Assembly (NCBI RefSeq): GCF_040720935.1
Contig: NZ_JBFDAE010000012.1
Location: 62,001 to 126,000, forward strand
From: Jejuia sp040720935
GTDB lineage: Bacteria > Bacteroidota > Bacteroidia > Flavobacteriales > Flavobacteriaceae
Reading direction: 5' to 3'
DNA length: 64,000 bases
Each line of letters opens with the position of its first letter. Positions within the stretch are counted from its first letter, which is position 1. The position numbers and the translations under genes were made by a program. The notes beneath the pieces are model-generated. The model searched no databases and was not told the DNA's origin. It was given only the letters and a program-made list of their open reading frames with translations. Shown in pieces: positions 36,677 to 44,360 of this stretch.

Positions 36677-36680
36677 GTTG

Positions 36681-36724
36681 TTACGCAGAGTTTCGCGGAG
36701 GTTTCGCAGAGATTCACAGAGAAA
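36681..36724 (+). repeat. Degenerate short tandem repeat (CGCAGAG type)
   Basis: The units ACGCAGAGTTTCGCGGAG, GTTTCGCAGAGATT and CACAGAG follow one another right after the ccoI stop codon. I see no coding content. Confidence 0.6.
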
Positions 36725-36743
36725 AAAATTGAGAACCGAATTT

Positions 36744-36806
36744 GGCGGATAGATGCGTTAGGGATTGTAGTGGAAAGCCCGACCCCTTTTTGGGGTAACG
36801 CCCAAA
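36744..36806 (+). repeat. Dispersed modular intergenic element, copy 2 (minimal form)
   Basis: GGCGGATAGATGCGTTAGGG is followed by ATTGTAG and directly by the 3' module GGAAAGCCCGACCCC and GGGGTAACGCCC. The first arm with its variable tip, present in copies 1, 3 and 5, is absent here, so this 63-bp form defines the core of the element. Confidence 0.75.
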
Positions 36807-36833
36807 GAAAAATTAGAATGATTACAAATAAGA

Positions 36834-36855
36834 AAACATGATAAATGTCATGTTT
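36834..36855. promoter_or_regulatory. Fnr-like palindrome upstream of ccoS-ccoNO
   Basis: AAACATGA and TCATGTTT are perfect 8-bp arms around TAAATG, 46 bp upstream of the ccoS ATG. It is the most symmetrical of the three TGA-N6-TCA sites in the window and suits oxygen control of the oxidase structural genes. Confidence 0.7.
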
Positions 36856-36901
36856 TTCAGAACAGCATAAAAGTACTTTTGAACCATAACTTCTAATAGG
36901 T

Positions 36902-37087
36902 ATGAGCGTTATATATATTTTACTTGCTATCAGCATAACGGTAGCTATTGGCTTTTTTGTAGCCTTTATTCTTGCTGTAAAAAGCGGACAATTTGACGAT
37001 AGTTATACACCATCGGTACGCATGCTTTTTGAAGACGAATTGATAAAAGATAAACCAAAGAAAACGATACTAACCAAAAAAGATTAA
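36902..37087 (+). CDS. ccoS: cbb3 oxidase assembly protein CcoS
   Basis: The 61-residue protein has one N-terminal transmembrane helix (residues 4-27) and the CcoS pattern VKSGQFDDSYTPSVRMLFED near 27-46. CcoS is needed for cofactor insertion into cbb3 oxidase. It is 10 bp upstream of ccoNO and follows ccoI, as usual in Bacteroidota. Confidence 0.93.
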   Translation: MSVIYILLAISITVAIGFFVAFILAVKSGQFDDSYTPSVRMLFEDELIKDKPKKTILTKKD

Positions 37088-37097
37088 TATTTCAATT

Positions 37098-39293
37098 ATG
37101 GAGATGCAACAGTTTCATTACGATAATAAAATCGTAACTAAATTCATTTATGCTACAATAGTTTTTGGCGTTGTAGGGATGGCGGTAGGTTTGCTACTTG
37201 CTTTTATGTTTCTATTCCCAAATCTTACCGATGGGATTTCGTGGCTTAGTTTTGGTCGTTTAAGACCTTTACATACCAATGCCGTGATTTTTGCCTTTGT
37301 GGGGAACGCCATGTTTGCCGGGATTTACTATTCGCTTCAGCGTTTATTAAAAGCCCGTATGGCAAGCGACCTATTAAGTAATATTAACTTTTGGGGTTGG
37401 CAACTTATTATTGTTGCTGCTGCAATTTCGCTGCCTTTAGGGTATTCTACTTCTAAGGAATATGCCGAATTGGAATGGCCTATTGATATTGCTATTGCAC
37501 TAATTTGGGTGGTTTTTGGTGTTAATATGATTTGGACGATTTTAAAACGTCGCCAACGTCATCTTTATGTGGCTATTTGGTTTTATATTGCCACGTTTGT
37601 AACGGTTGCTGTACTTCATATTTTTAATAGTTTAGAATTGCCTGTAAGTGCAATGAAAAGTTATTCGGTTTATGCTGGTGTGCAAGATGCACTTGTACAA
37701 TGGTGGTACGGACATAATGCGGTTGCCTTCTTTTTAACGACGCCGTTTTTAGGATTGATGTATTATTTTGTTCCTAAAGCAGCCAACAGACCTGTGTATT
37801 CTTATAGATTATCTATTGTGCACTTTTGGTCGTTAATCTTTATTTATATCTGGGCTGGACCACACCACTTATTATATACAGCTTTACCAGAATGGGCGCA
37901 GAACCTAGGTGTTGCATTCTCGGTTATGTTATTAATGCCATCTTGGGGTGGTATGATAAACGGTCTTTTAACACTCCGTGGTGCTTGGGATAAAGTACGA
38001 ATCGACCCTGTTTTAAAATTCTTGGTTGTAGCCATTACCGGTTATGGTATGGCAACTTTTGAAGGTCCAACACTATCATTAAAAAGTGTCAATGCTGTAG
38101 CCCACTTTACCGATTGGATTATTGCTCACGTACACGTTGGCGCATTGGCATGGAATGGCTTTATGGCGTTTGGTATCATTTATTACTTAATACCTCGCTT
38201 ATTTAAAACTAAAATGTACTCATTAGCCTTAGCAAATTTACATTTTTGGGTAGGCACTTTAGGTATTATTATCTATGCGCTACCAATGTATGTTGCTGGT
38301 TTTACGCAATATTCTATGTGGCAACAATTTAATCCAGATGGCACTTTAGTGTATGGTAACTTTTTAGAAACCGTTACTGAGATTATACCCATGTACTGGA
38401 TGCGTGCTATTGGTGGTACACTTTATATTGTAGGTATGTTCATCTTGGTTTATAATGTTATAATGACTGTTAAACAAGGTAGTAAAGTTGAAGATGAATT
38501 AGCCGAAGCACCAGCTTTAGAACGCGTTACTAAAAAACGTACTTCTGGCGAAGGCTGGCACACTTGGTTAGAGAGAAGACCAATTCAATTAACCATTTTA
38601 GCAACAGTAGCTATTTTAATTGGAGGTATTATTCAAATTGTACCGACAATTATGGTAAAATCGAATATTCCAACCATATCTAGTGTGAAACCTTATACAC
38701 CTTTAGAATTGGAAGGTAGGGATATTTACATCCGTGAAGGCTGTGTGGGCTGCCACTCACAAATGATTCGTCCGTTTAGACACGAAGTTGAACGTTATGG
38801 CGAATACTCAAAAGCTGGCGAGTTTGTTTACGACCACCCATTCCTTTGGGGAAGTAAACGTACAGGGCCAGATTTACACAGAATTGGCGCCAAGTATTCT
38901 GATAACTGGCACTTTAACCATATGTATGACCCACAAAGTACCTCATCCGGTTCTATCATGCCACGTTATCCTTGGCTAATTACAGGACCATCTAGTAAAC
39001 TTGATAAATCCCAAACAGAGGCAAAAATGGAAGCTATGGTTACATTAGGTGTACCTTATACTGATGAAGACATTACCAATGCACAACAAAACATGTTAGA
39101 CCAAGGTGCTCAAATTGAAGAAAACCTCCATAACGACCCAGATTTTGCTAAAACTTATGAAGCAGATAAGAAATATGCTTCTGATAATGGCGAAGAGTTT
39201 ATAGAAATGAAAAACAGGGAGATTGTTGCCATGATAGCTTATTTGCAACGATTGGGAACTGATATTCATGTAAAACCTGAGCAACAACAATAA
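37098..39293 (+). CDS. ccoN: Fused cbb3 cytochrome c oxidase subunits I and II (CcoNO)
   Basis: A single 731-residue protein joins CcoN, the haem-copper catalytic subunit (about residues 1-470), to CcoO, the monohaem c subunit (about 485-731). The CcoN part has LHTNAVIFAFVGNA for a haem b ligand, WWYGHNAVAFFLTTPF for the copper site and WIIAHVHVGALAWNG with high-spin haem ligands. The CcoO part has a membrane anchor near 488-510, REGCVGCHSQMIRPFR (one CxxCH near 547) and SKRTGPDLHRIG. Such fusions are known in Bacteroidota. It reduces oxygen at low oxygen tension in the inner membrane. Confidence 0.96.
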   Translation: MEMQQFHYDNKIVTKFIYATIVFGVVGMAVGLLLAFMFLFPNLTDGISWLSFGRLRPLHTNAVIFAFVGNAMFAGIYYSLQRLLKARMASDLLSNINFWGWQLIIVAAAISLPLGYSTSKEYAELEWPIDIAIALIWVVFGVNMIWTILKRRQRHLYVAIWFYIATFVTVAVLHIFNSLELPVSAMKSYSVYAGVQDALVQWWYGHNAVAFFLTTPFLGLMYYFVPKAANRPVYSYRLSIVHFWSLIFIYIWAGPHHLLYTALPEWAQNLGVAFSVMLLMPSWGGMINGLLTLRGAWDKVRIDPVLKFLVVAITGYGMATFEGPTLSLKSVNAVAHFTDWIIAHVHVGALAWNGFMAFGIIYYLIPRLFKTKMYSLALANLHFWVGTLGIIIYALPMYVAGFTQYSMWQQFNPDGTLVYGNFLETVTEIIPMYWMRAIGGTLYIVGMFILVYNVIMTVKQGSKVEDELAEAPALERVTKKRTSGEGWHTWLERRPIQLTILATVAILIGGIIQIVPTIMVKSNIPTISSVKPYTPLELEGRDIYIREGCVGCHSQMIRPFRHEVERYGEYSKAGEFVYDHPFLWGSKRTGPDLHRIGAKYSDNWHFNHMYDPQSTSSGSIMPRYPWLITGPSSKLDKSQTEAKMEAMVTLGVPYTDEDITNAQQNMLDQGAQIEENLHNDPDFAKTYEADKKYASDNGEEFIEMKNREIVAMIAYLQRLGTDIHVKPEQQQ

Positions 39294-39314
39294 CCATCAA
39301 AATTATTTAAAACC

Positions 39315-39500
39315 ATGTTGAAATACATAAAAAACCATATGGAGAGCATTACGGGAATCGAGGTTTATCCGATGATTTCCCTACTTATCTTCTTTACTTT
39401 TTTTGTACTCCTATTTTGGTGGGTTATTACCGCTAAAAAAGACTATATAAAAACCGTAAGCAACCTGCCATTAGACAAACAAAACGACGATATATCATGA
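39315..39500 (+). CDS. ccoQ: CcoQ-like small membrane subunit
   Basis: The 61-residue protein has one transmembrane helix (about 19-40, SLLIFFTFFVLLFWWVI) and a short charged tail. Its place between ccoNO and ccoP, with an ATGA-type 4-bp overlap with ccoP, marks it as the CcoQ/FixQ equivalent, although the sequence itself is weakly conserved. CcoQ stabilises the oxidase complex. Confidence 0.82.
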   Translation: MLKYIKNHMESITGIEVYPMISLLIFFTFFVLLFWWVITAKKDYIKTVSNLPLDKQNDDIS

Positions 39501-40402
39501 GAAATTTAGTTCCATCCTGGATTCGAGTTCCAGTAGTATTTTTTATTATTTTCGGAGCCGTAGAGTTCTTTATAGATTCTGGAGAGAAACCAGCATTTAT
39601 AGAATATCCCGCAGTATTACTCTTTTTGCTTTTAGTGCTTTTAATTCTTATTGCTATTGAAGCGATTGTTGGAGCCTTAGAAAATGTCATGCTTCAAAAA
39701 TTAGATGAAGAAGCTAAAGCTAAATTTTTAGCTAAAAAAGAATCCGCTTATAAATTCACTTGGTTAAAAGAAACCTACACAAAACTTTTAGGTTCAAAAC
39801 CGATTGAAGAAGAAGGCGAAATTATTTTAGACCATAACTACGATGGTATTAAAGAATTAGACAACAACTTACCGCCATGGTGGGTGTATGCCTTTTATAT
39901 TTCAATTGTTTTTGCATTTGTTTACCTAGCCAAATACCATGTCTTTAATGGCGATACTCAAATAGATGAATTTGAAACTGAATTAGCAGAAGCTAAAATA
40001 GCTATAGAGGAATACAAAAAAACAGCAAAGAATTTAGTTGATGCCAATACGGTAACTCAACTTACCGAAGCAGGAGATTTAGCCGCTGGAAAAGCAATAT
40101 TCCAAACAAACTGTGTGGCATGCCATATGGCAGATGGCGGCGGTGGTATTGGACCGAATTTAACCGATAAACATTGGATTTTAGGTGGCGATATTAAAAG
40201 CATATTTACAACCATATCAGAAGGTGGGCGTTCAGGAAAAGGAATGATTGCTTGGAAAACACAGCTTAAACCTTTAGAAATGGCACAGGTAGCCAGTTAT
40301 GTTTTAACATTTCAAGGAACTACGCCAGCAAACCCAAAAGCCGCAGAAGGTGATGTTTGGGTAGATGAAAATGCTGAAACTCCTACTGAAGCTGTTGAGT
40401 AA
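39497..40402 (+). CDS. ccoP: cbb3 oxidase subunit III (CcoP), single-haem form
   Basis: The 301-residue protein has two N-terminal hydrophobic segments (about 8-25 and 34-55), a cbb3 N-terminal anchor domain DGIKELDNNLPPWWVYAFY near 116-134, and one cytochrome c domain with NCVACHMADGGGGIGPNL near 202-219 and the Met ligand in GMIAWKTQL. Classical CcoP has two CxxCH motifs; only one is present, as in other Bacteroidota. It passes electrons to the CcoO part of CcoNO. Confidence 0.94.
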   Translation: MRNLVPSWIRVPVVFFIIFGAVEFFIDSGEKPAFIEYPAVLLFLLLVLLILIAIEAIVGALENVMLQKLDEEAKAKFLAKKESAYKFTWLKETYTKLLGSKPIEEEGEIILDHNYDGIKELDNNLPPWWVYAFYISIVFAFVYLAKYHVFNGDTQIDEFETELAEAKIAIEEYKKTAKNLVDANTVTQLTEAGDLAAGKAIFQTNCVACHMADGGGGIGPNLTDKHWILGGDIKSIFTTISEGGRSGKGMIAWKTQLKPLEMAQVASYVLTFQGTTPANPKAAEGDVWVDENAETPTEAVE

Positions 40403-40468
40403 ATGGTAACAGATTCAACATAAACTAAACTAAGTTGAAAAACCTGACAGGTCTAAAAAGCAAAAACC

Positions 40469-41893
40469 GTGGAAACCCCAGAAAACGAAACATTCAGAGA
40501 TTCTATTGGTACGGTAACCAAAGAGGGGAAACGTGCTTGGGTATTTCCTAAAAAACCTAGCGGTAAGTTTTACAAATACCGAAAACTGGTTAGTTATGGT
40601 TTATTGGCGTTTTTATTACTATCGCCATTTATAAAAATTAACGGCAATCAATTTTTGATGTTCAATATATTAGAACGTCGATTTAATATATTTGGTTTTC
40701 CATTTTGGCCACAAGATTTTCATCTGTTTGTTATTTCAATGTTAATTGGTGTCATATTTATTGCACTATTTACGGTGTCTTTTGGTCGGATTTTTTGCGG
40801 ATGGATTTGCCCACAAACCATTTTTATGGAAATGGTTTTCAGACGTATTGAATATTGGATTGAAGGTGATAGAGGAAAACAAATTCGGTTATCAAAACAA
40901 CCATGGAATGCAGAAAAAATTAGAAAGAAAGGATTAAAACTGATTATATTTTTAATCATTTCGTTCATTATTGCTAATGTGTTTTTAGCTTATTTAATTG
41001 GAAGCGATAAACTTATACAATATATAATCGATGGGCCTTTTAGCCATTTAAGTACACTTATTTCGTTAATTATTTTTACAGCGGTATTCTATTTTGTATT
41101 TGCTTGGTTTAGAGAACAAGTCTGTATAATTGCCTGTCCTTACGGAAGGTTGCAAGGGGTTTTATTGGACAAAAAATCAATTGTGGTGGCTTACGACCAT
41201 AAACGTGGCGAAGCTGAAAACGGCAGAAAGAAATTCAGAAAAAATGAAGACCGGGCAGCCTTAGGTTATGGTGATTGTATTGATTGTATGCAATGTGTAC
41301 ATGTTTGTCCGACAGGTATTGATATTAGAAACGGCACACAATTAGAATGTGTAAACTGTACGGCTTGTATTGATGAATGCGACCATATTATGGAAAGTAT
41401 TAATCTTCCAAAAGGGTTGATTAGATATGCTAGTGAAGAAAACATAGAAACAAAAGCACCGTTTAAAATTACCAATAGAATGAAAGGCTATATAGCCGTT
41501 TTAACTATTTTGGTTGGATTGCTAACAGGGATGCTTTTTTTAAGAAACGATATAGAAGCCAATATTTTGAGGCTACCTGGTCAATTATATGAGCACAAAG
41601 ACAACAATATTATCAGTAATGTGTTTACTTATAAATTGGTTAATAAAACATCTAAGGATATTGAGGATGTGAGTTTTAAACTGATGTCACATAAAGGCGA
41701 ATTAAAATTGGTGGCTACGCACGACAGTTTTGTGGTACCAAGTCAGGACCTTGCTAAAGGCACTTTGTTTGTAGAGATAAATAATTCCGCTTTAACGGGC
41801 GATAGAAATAAAATAAAGATTGGTGTTTACTCGGGCGATAAATTAATTGAATCGACAACGGCAAATTTTTTAGGCCCTAGGAGTTATAAATAA
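40469..41893 (+). CDS. ccoG: Cytochrome c oxidase accessory protein CcoG (RdxA/FixG)
   Basis: The 474-residue membrane iron-sulfur protein has about five transmembrane helices, CGWICPQTIFMEM near 110-122, CIIACPYGRLQG near 218-229, and a ferredoxin domain with CIDCMQCVHVCPTGID and CVNCTACIDECDH near 269-310. The C-terminal part is an Ig-like periplasmic domain. CcoG reduces copper for oxidase assembly. The start is GTG 40469; no nearer ATG gives a better N-terminus. A 66-bp gap containing a CCTGACAGG half-repeat separates it from ccoP. Confidence 0.94.
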   Translation: METPENETFRDSIGTVTKEGKRAWVFPKKPSGKFYKYRKLVSYGLLAFLLLSPFIKINGNQFLMFNILERRFNIFGFPFWPQDFHLFVISMLIGVIFIALFTVSFGRIFCGWICPQTIFMEMVFRRIEYWIEGDRGKQIRLSKQPWNAEKIRKKGLKLIIFLIISFIIANVFLAYLIGSDKLIQYIIDGPFSHLSTLISLIIFTAVFYFVFAWFREQVCIIACPYGRLQGVLLDKKSIVVAYDHKRGEAENGRKKFRKNEDRAALGYGDCIDCMQCVHVCPTGIDIRNGTQLECVNCTACIDECDHIMESINLPKGLIRYASEENIETKAPFKITNRMKGYIAVLTILVGLLTGMLFLRNDIEANILRLPGQLYEHKDNNIISNVFTYKLVNKTSKDIEDVSFKLMSHKGELKLVATHDSFVVPSQDLAKGTLFVEINNSALTGDRNKIKIGVYSGDKLIESTTANFLGPRSYK

Positions 41894-41942
41894 GTTGGGA
41901 AGCACGAAGACAGAAGACAGAAGACAGAAGTTGGAAGTGACT

Positions 41943-42090
41943 TTGGCAGATGGGTGCATTAGGGATTGAAGCGGCATCCTTTTTTATGTCAGTTCGAGTG
42001 TTTTGTGAAGCATGAGCAAAATGTATCGAGAACAAATAAAAAAGATATAGCGGAAAGCCCGACCCGAGGTACGAAGGGAAATGCCATAAA
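41943..42090 (+). repeat. Dispersed modular intergenic element, copy 3
   Basis: The 5' module is TGCATTAGGGATTGAAGCGG then CATCC and a T-run. The 3' module is an A-run, GATATAGCGGAAAGCCCGAC and a degenerate end GGGAAATGCC. The arm tip here carries a different insert (GTCAGTTCGAGTG ... TATCGAGAAC) than copies 1 and 5. Confidence 0.75.
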
Positions 42091-42179
42091 AAAGTCAGCA
42101 GTATTTTGGTATGCAGTTGGCAGTCTCCTGCAAGGTTTTGAAAACCTTGTAGGTATAAATATAAATATTAACTAAAAAC

Positions 42180-42204
42180 AGATTCCTGCCTTCGCAGGAA
42201 TGAC
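42180..42204 (+). repeat. Short hairpin repeat at the ccoH start
   Basis: GATTCCTGC and GCAGGAATGA-type arms around CTTC form a stable hairpin that ends about 5 bp before the ccoH ATG at 42209. The ATG at 42200 is part of the repeat itself. A related copy is at 30653-30676. Confidence 0.8.
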
Positions 42205-42208
42205 AGAT

Positions 42209-42655
42209 ATGAAATTTAATTGGGGAACCGGAATTATACTTGCATTTATAGGCTTTATAGCCTTTATCATGTACTTTATTGTAACAATGCTTGTGGACGA
42301 TAGGTTTGAGCACGAATTGGTTACCGAGGATTATTACGGTGCCGAATTACAATATCAAAACGACATTAATAAGCTCGAAAAATCGAAAGAGTTAGTCGAA
42401 AACATTAGTTATTTAAGAACTAGCGAGGGCTTAAAAATTGTGTTTCCCGACAATATTGATTATAAAAAAATTACTGGAAAAGTGTTCCTATATAGACCAT
42501 CTAACAAACAACTAGACTTTGAGACTTCAATCTTACTGTCTAATTCAAATTTGCTCATACCTGACAAACGTTTGGTAGATGGTCGCTGGAACATTACTGT
42601 AGATTGGCAATATAACGGAAATAATTATTTATTTAAAGAATCTATAACGTATTAG
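42209..42655 (+). CDS. ccoH: cbb3 oxidase accessory protein FixH/CcoH
   Basis: The 148-residue protein has one N-terminal transmembrane helix in MKFNWGTGIILAFIGFIAFI and a periplasmic FixH domain with DRFEHELVTEDYYGAELQYQ near 30-49. I chose ATG 42209 because MKxNWGTG is the usual family start; the ATG 9 bp upstream lies in the hairpin repeat. It follows ccoG and is followed after 1 bp by the SafE-like gene. FixH acts in copper delivery and maturation of cbb3 oxidase. Confidence 0.9.
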   Translation: MKFNWGTGIILAFIGFIAFIMYFIVTMLVDDRFEHELVTEDYYGAELQYQNDINKLEKSKELVENISYLRTSEGLKIVFPDNIDYKKITGKVFLYRPSNKQLDFETSILLSNSNLLIPDKRLVDGRWNITVDWQYNGNNYLFKESITY

Positions 42656-42656
42656 C

Positions 42657-43358
42657 ATGCTTTTTTCGGCATTTATATTAGGGCTATTAGGGAGTTTTCA
42701 TTGTGTAGGCATGTGCGGTCCCATAGCTTTTATGTTGCCCGTAAATCGTAATAATTCGGTTAAAAAAGTCTTGCAGATTGCCATTTATCATTTTGGCAGA
42801 TTATTAGCTTACAGCATTATAGGACTAATTTTCGGACTCATCGGAAAGAGTCTTTACATTTTTGGATACCAGCAACAACTCTCCATAATTATTGGAATTT
42901 TAATGATTTTGGTGGTTTTGATTCCGCAGAAAACATTTAATAAATACAATTTTTCAAAACCTGTTTACAAGTTAATTTCTAAAGTAAAATCTGCTTTGGG
43001 TGCTGCTATGAAGAAAAAAACCATGGACACTTTTTTAACTATTGGTTTTTTAAACGGCTTCCTGCCTTGCGGATTGGTTTACATGGCTCTTTTTGCCGCA
43101 ATTGCTAGCGGAAACGCCTTAAACGGCAGTTTATATATGGCTGTTTTTGGACTTGGAACTATTCCTTTAATGACGACCGCCATTTATTTTAGTCAGTTTT
43201 TAAAAGGTACTGCCAGACAGAAAATTCAAAAGGCCATTCCCGTTTTTGTTATTATTATTGGCACTTTATTTATTCTTCGCGGTTTGGGCCTCGGCATTCC
43301 TTACCTCTCGCCTGCTCCGGTTTTCGAGCTGGTTTCTGGTGGGGTGGATTGTCATTAA
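42657..43358 (+). CDS. SafE/TauE-like membrane protein of the cco cluster
   Basis: The 233-residue protein has about six transmembrane helices and the start FILGLLGSFHCVGMCGPIAF with the His-Cys-x-x-Met-Cys motif near 12-22 that is typical of the sulfite exporter/UreH-like proteins found in cbb3 operons. A second NGFLPCGLVYMALF motif occurs near 130-143. Its place at the end of ccoI-S-NO-Q-P-G-H suggests a role in copper handling for oxidase assembly rather than sulfite export; this is inference from context. Confidence 0.87.
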   Translation: MLFSAFILGLLGSFHCVGMCGPIAFMLPVNRNNSVKKVLQIAIYHFGRLLAYSIIGLIFGLIGKSLYIFGYQQQLSIIIGILMILVVLIPQKTFNKYNFSKPVYKLISKVKSALGAAMKKKTMDTFLTIGFLNGFLPCGLVYMALFAAIASGNALNGSLYMAVFGLGTIPLMTTAIYFSQFLKGTARQKIQKAIPVFVIIIGTLFILRGLGLGIPYLSPAPVFELVSGGVDCH

Positions 43359-43367
43359 AATAATTTG

Positions 43368-43464
43368 GGGGTTCCCCTCGTACCTCGGGTCGGGCTTTCG
43401 GCAGTCGCTCTCTTCGAGGAGCTCCAACAAATGCCTCAATCCCTAACCCACATATCCGCCAAAA
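43368..43464 (-). repeat. Dispersed modular intergenic element, copy 4 (inverted)
   Basis: Read on the minus strand it begins TTGGCGGATATGTGGGTTAG then GGATTGAGGC and ends GAAAGCCCGACCCGAGG to GGGGAACCCC. Its orientation is opposite to copies 1-3 and 5, and it lies just after the last gene of the cco cluster. Confidence 0.72.
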
Positions 43465-43644
43465 GAAGTCATAAACTCAATTTTAATGCTGGTTTGCAGT
43501 CTTAAGTCATAAGTCCTTTTTGTCTTAAGTCTTTTTCTACCTCAAACATTATAACCTAAAAATCAATCGATTACAGCAAAACCCACCAACTCAATAGTAT
43601 TTCCCAATAACGCATCAATAAAAATAATAGTTTTATTTTCTTTT

Positions 43645-43668
43645 ATAATAGTAATACTATTATATTTG
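43645..43668 (+). promoter_or_regulatory. Operator overlapping the tetR promoter
   Basis: ATAATAGTA and TACTATTAT are perfect 9-bp arms around a single A (43645-43663). The -7 box TATATTTG (43661-43668) overlaps the right arm, 18 bp before the tetR ATG. This is a strong candidate for self-regulation by the TetR protein and control of the efflux genes. Confidence 0.75.
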
Positions 43669-43686
43669 CAATCAAATTAATTAATT

Positions 43687-44358
43687 ATGGATTCATTACT
43701 TTCAAATCTGAAGATTGCGGTTCCAGAAAAAATCTATGTCAAAGACCCTGAGTCTTCCGATTTAGGCAAGCGCATTGTTGAACACAGTATTCTCCTAATA
43801 GACGATATTGGTTTTGATAGTTTTACATTTAAAAAACTAGGATCGCTCATAGGTTCAAACGAAAGTTCAATCTACCGTTATTTTGAAAGTAAGCACAAAT
43901 TATTGCTTTACTTATCGTCATGGTATTGGGCATGGATAGAATATCAATTGGTGTTTGAAACCCACAATTTAAACCCTTCCGACAAACTCGATAAGGCTAT
44001 TGAAATTGTTACAAGAGCTGTAAAAGAAGACTCCAATTTCTCGCATATTAATGAGATAGTCTTAAACCGAATTATGGTTAACGAAAATTCAAAATCATTC
44101 CTTACTAAAGAAGTAGATCAAGAAAATAAAGAAGGCTATTTTGTTATTTACAAACGCATTGTACATCGCTTACGGGATATGATTAAGGCTTTACAACCAA
44201 ATTATAAATTCCCTTCTAGTTTGGCCAGCACCATTCTTGAAGGCAGTTTACATCAGCACTTTTTAAAAGATCATTTTACATCAATAACAGATTGCGATGC
44301 AAATATTTCCCCAACTATTTTTATCAAAAACCTAGTGCTTAATACATTGAAATCCTAA
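43687..44358 (+). CDS. TetR-family regulator of an ABC efflux operon
   Basis: The 223-residue protein has an N-terminal TetR helix-turn-helix (about 25-70, FTFKKLGSLIGSNESSIYRYFESKHKLLLYL in pieces) and a divergent ligand domain. It is 2 bp upstream of the ABC gene and is thus co-transcribed with ABC-HlyD-TolC. A 19-bp palindrome overlaps its promoter. The ligand is unknown. Confidence 0.88.
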   Translation: MDSLLSNLKIAVPEKIYVKDPESSDLGKRIVEHSILLIDDIGFDSFTFKKLGSLIGSNESSIYRYFESKHKLLLYLSSWYWAWIEYQLVFETHNLNPSDKLDKAIEIVTRAVKEDSNFSHINEIVLNRIMVNENSKSFLTKEVDQENKEGYFVIYKRIVHRLRDMIKALQPNYKFPSSLASTILEGSLHQHFLKDHFTSITDCDANISPTIFIKNLVLNTLKS

Positions 44359-44360
44359 AT

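Larger units (their letters stand above)
41894..42208. other. Repeat-filled spacer between ccoG and ccoH
   Basis: This 315-bp gap holds no gene. It contains a short tandem of ACAGAAG units (about 41908-41930), a full dispersed element (41943-42090), a hairpin CTGCAAGGTTTTGAAAACCT (about 42128-42150) and the hairpin repeat at 42180-42204, which ends just before the ccoH start. Confidence 0.7.
43359..43686. other. Intergenic region between cco cluster and tetR
   Basis: It contains the inverted dispersed element at 43368-43464, a short low-complexity run of CTTAAGTCATAAGTC-like units (about 43500-43540), and the tetR promoter/operator at 43645-43668. No gene was seen. Confidence 0.65.

Noticed and set aside
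41966..42175. Plus-strand open frame of 69 codons between ccoG and ccoH
   Set aside because: It is composed of the dispersed element and hairpin repeats.
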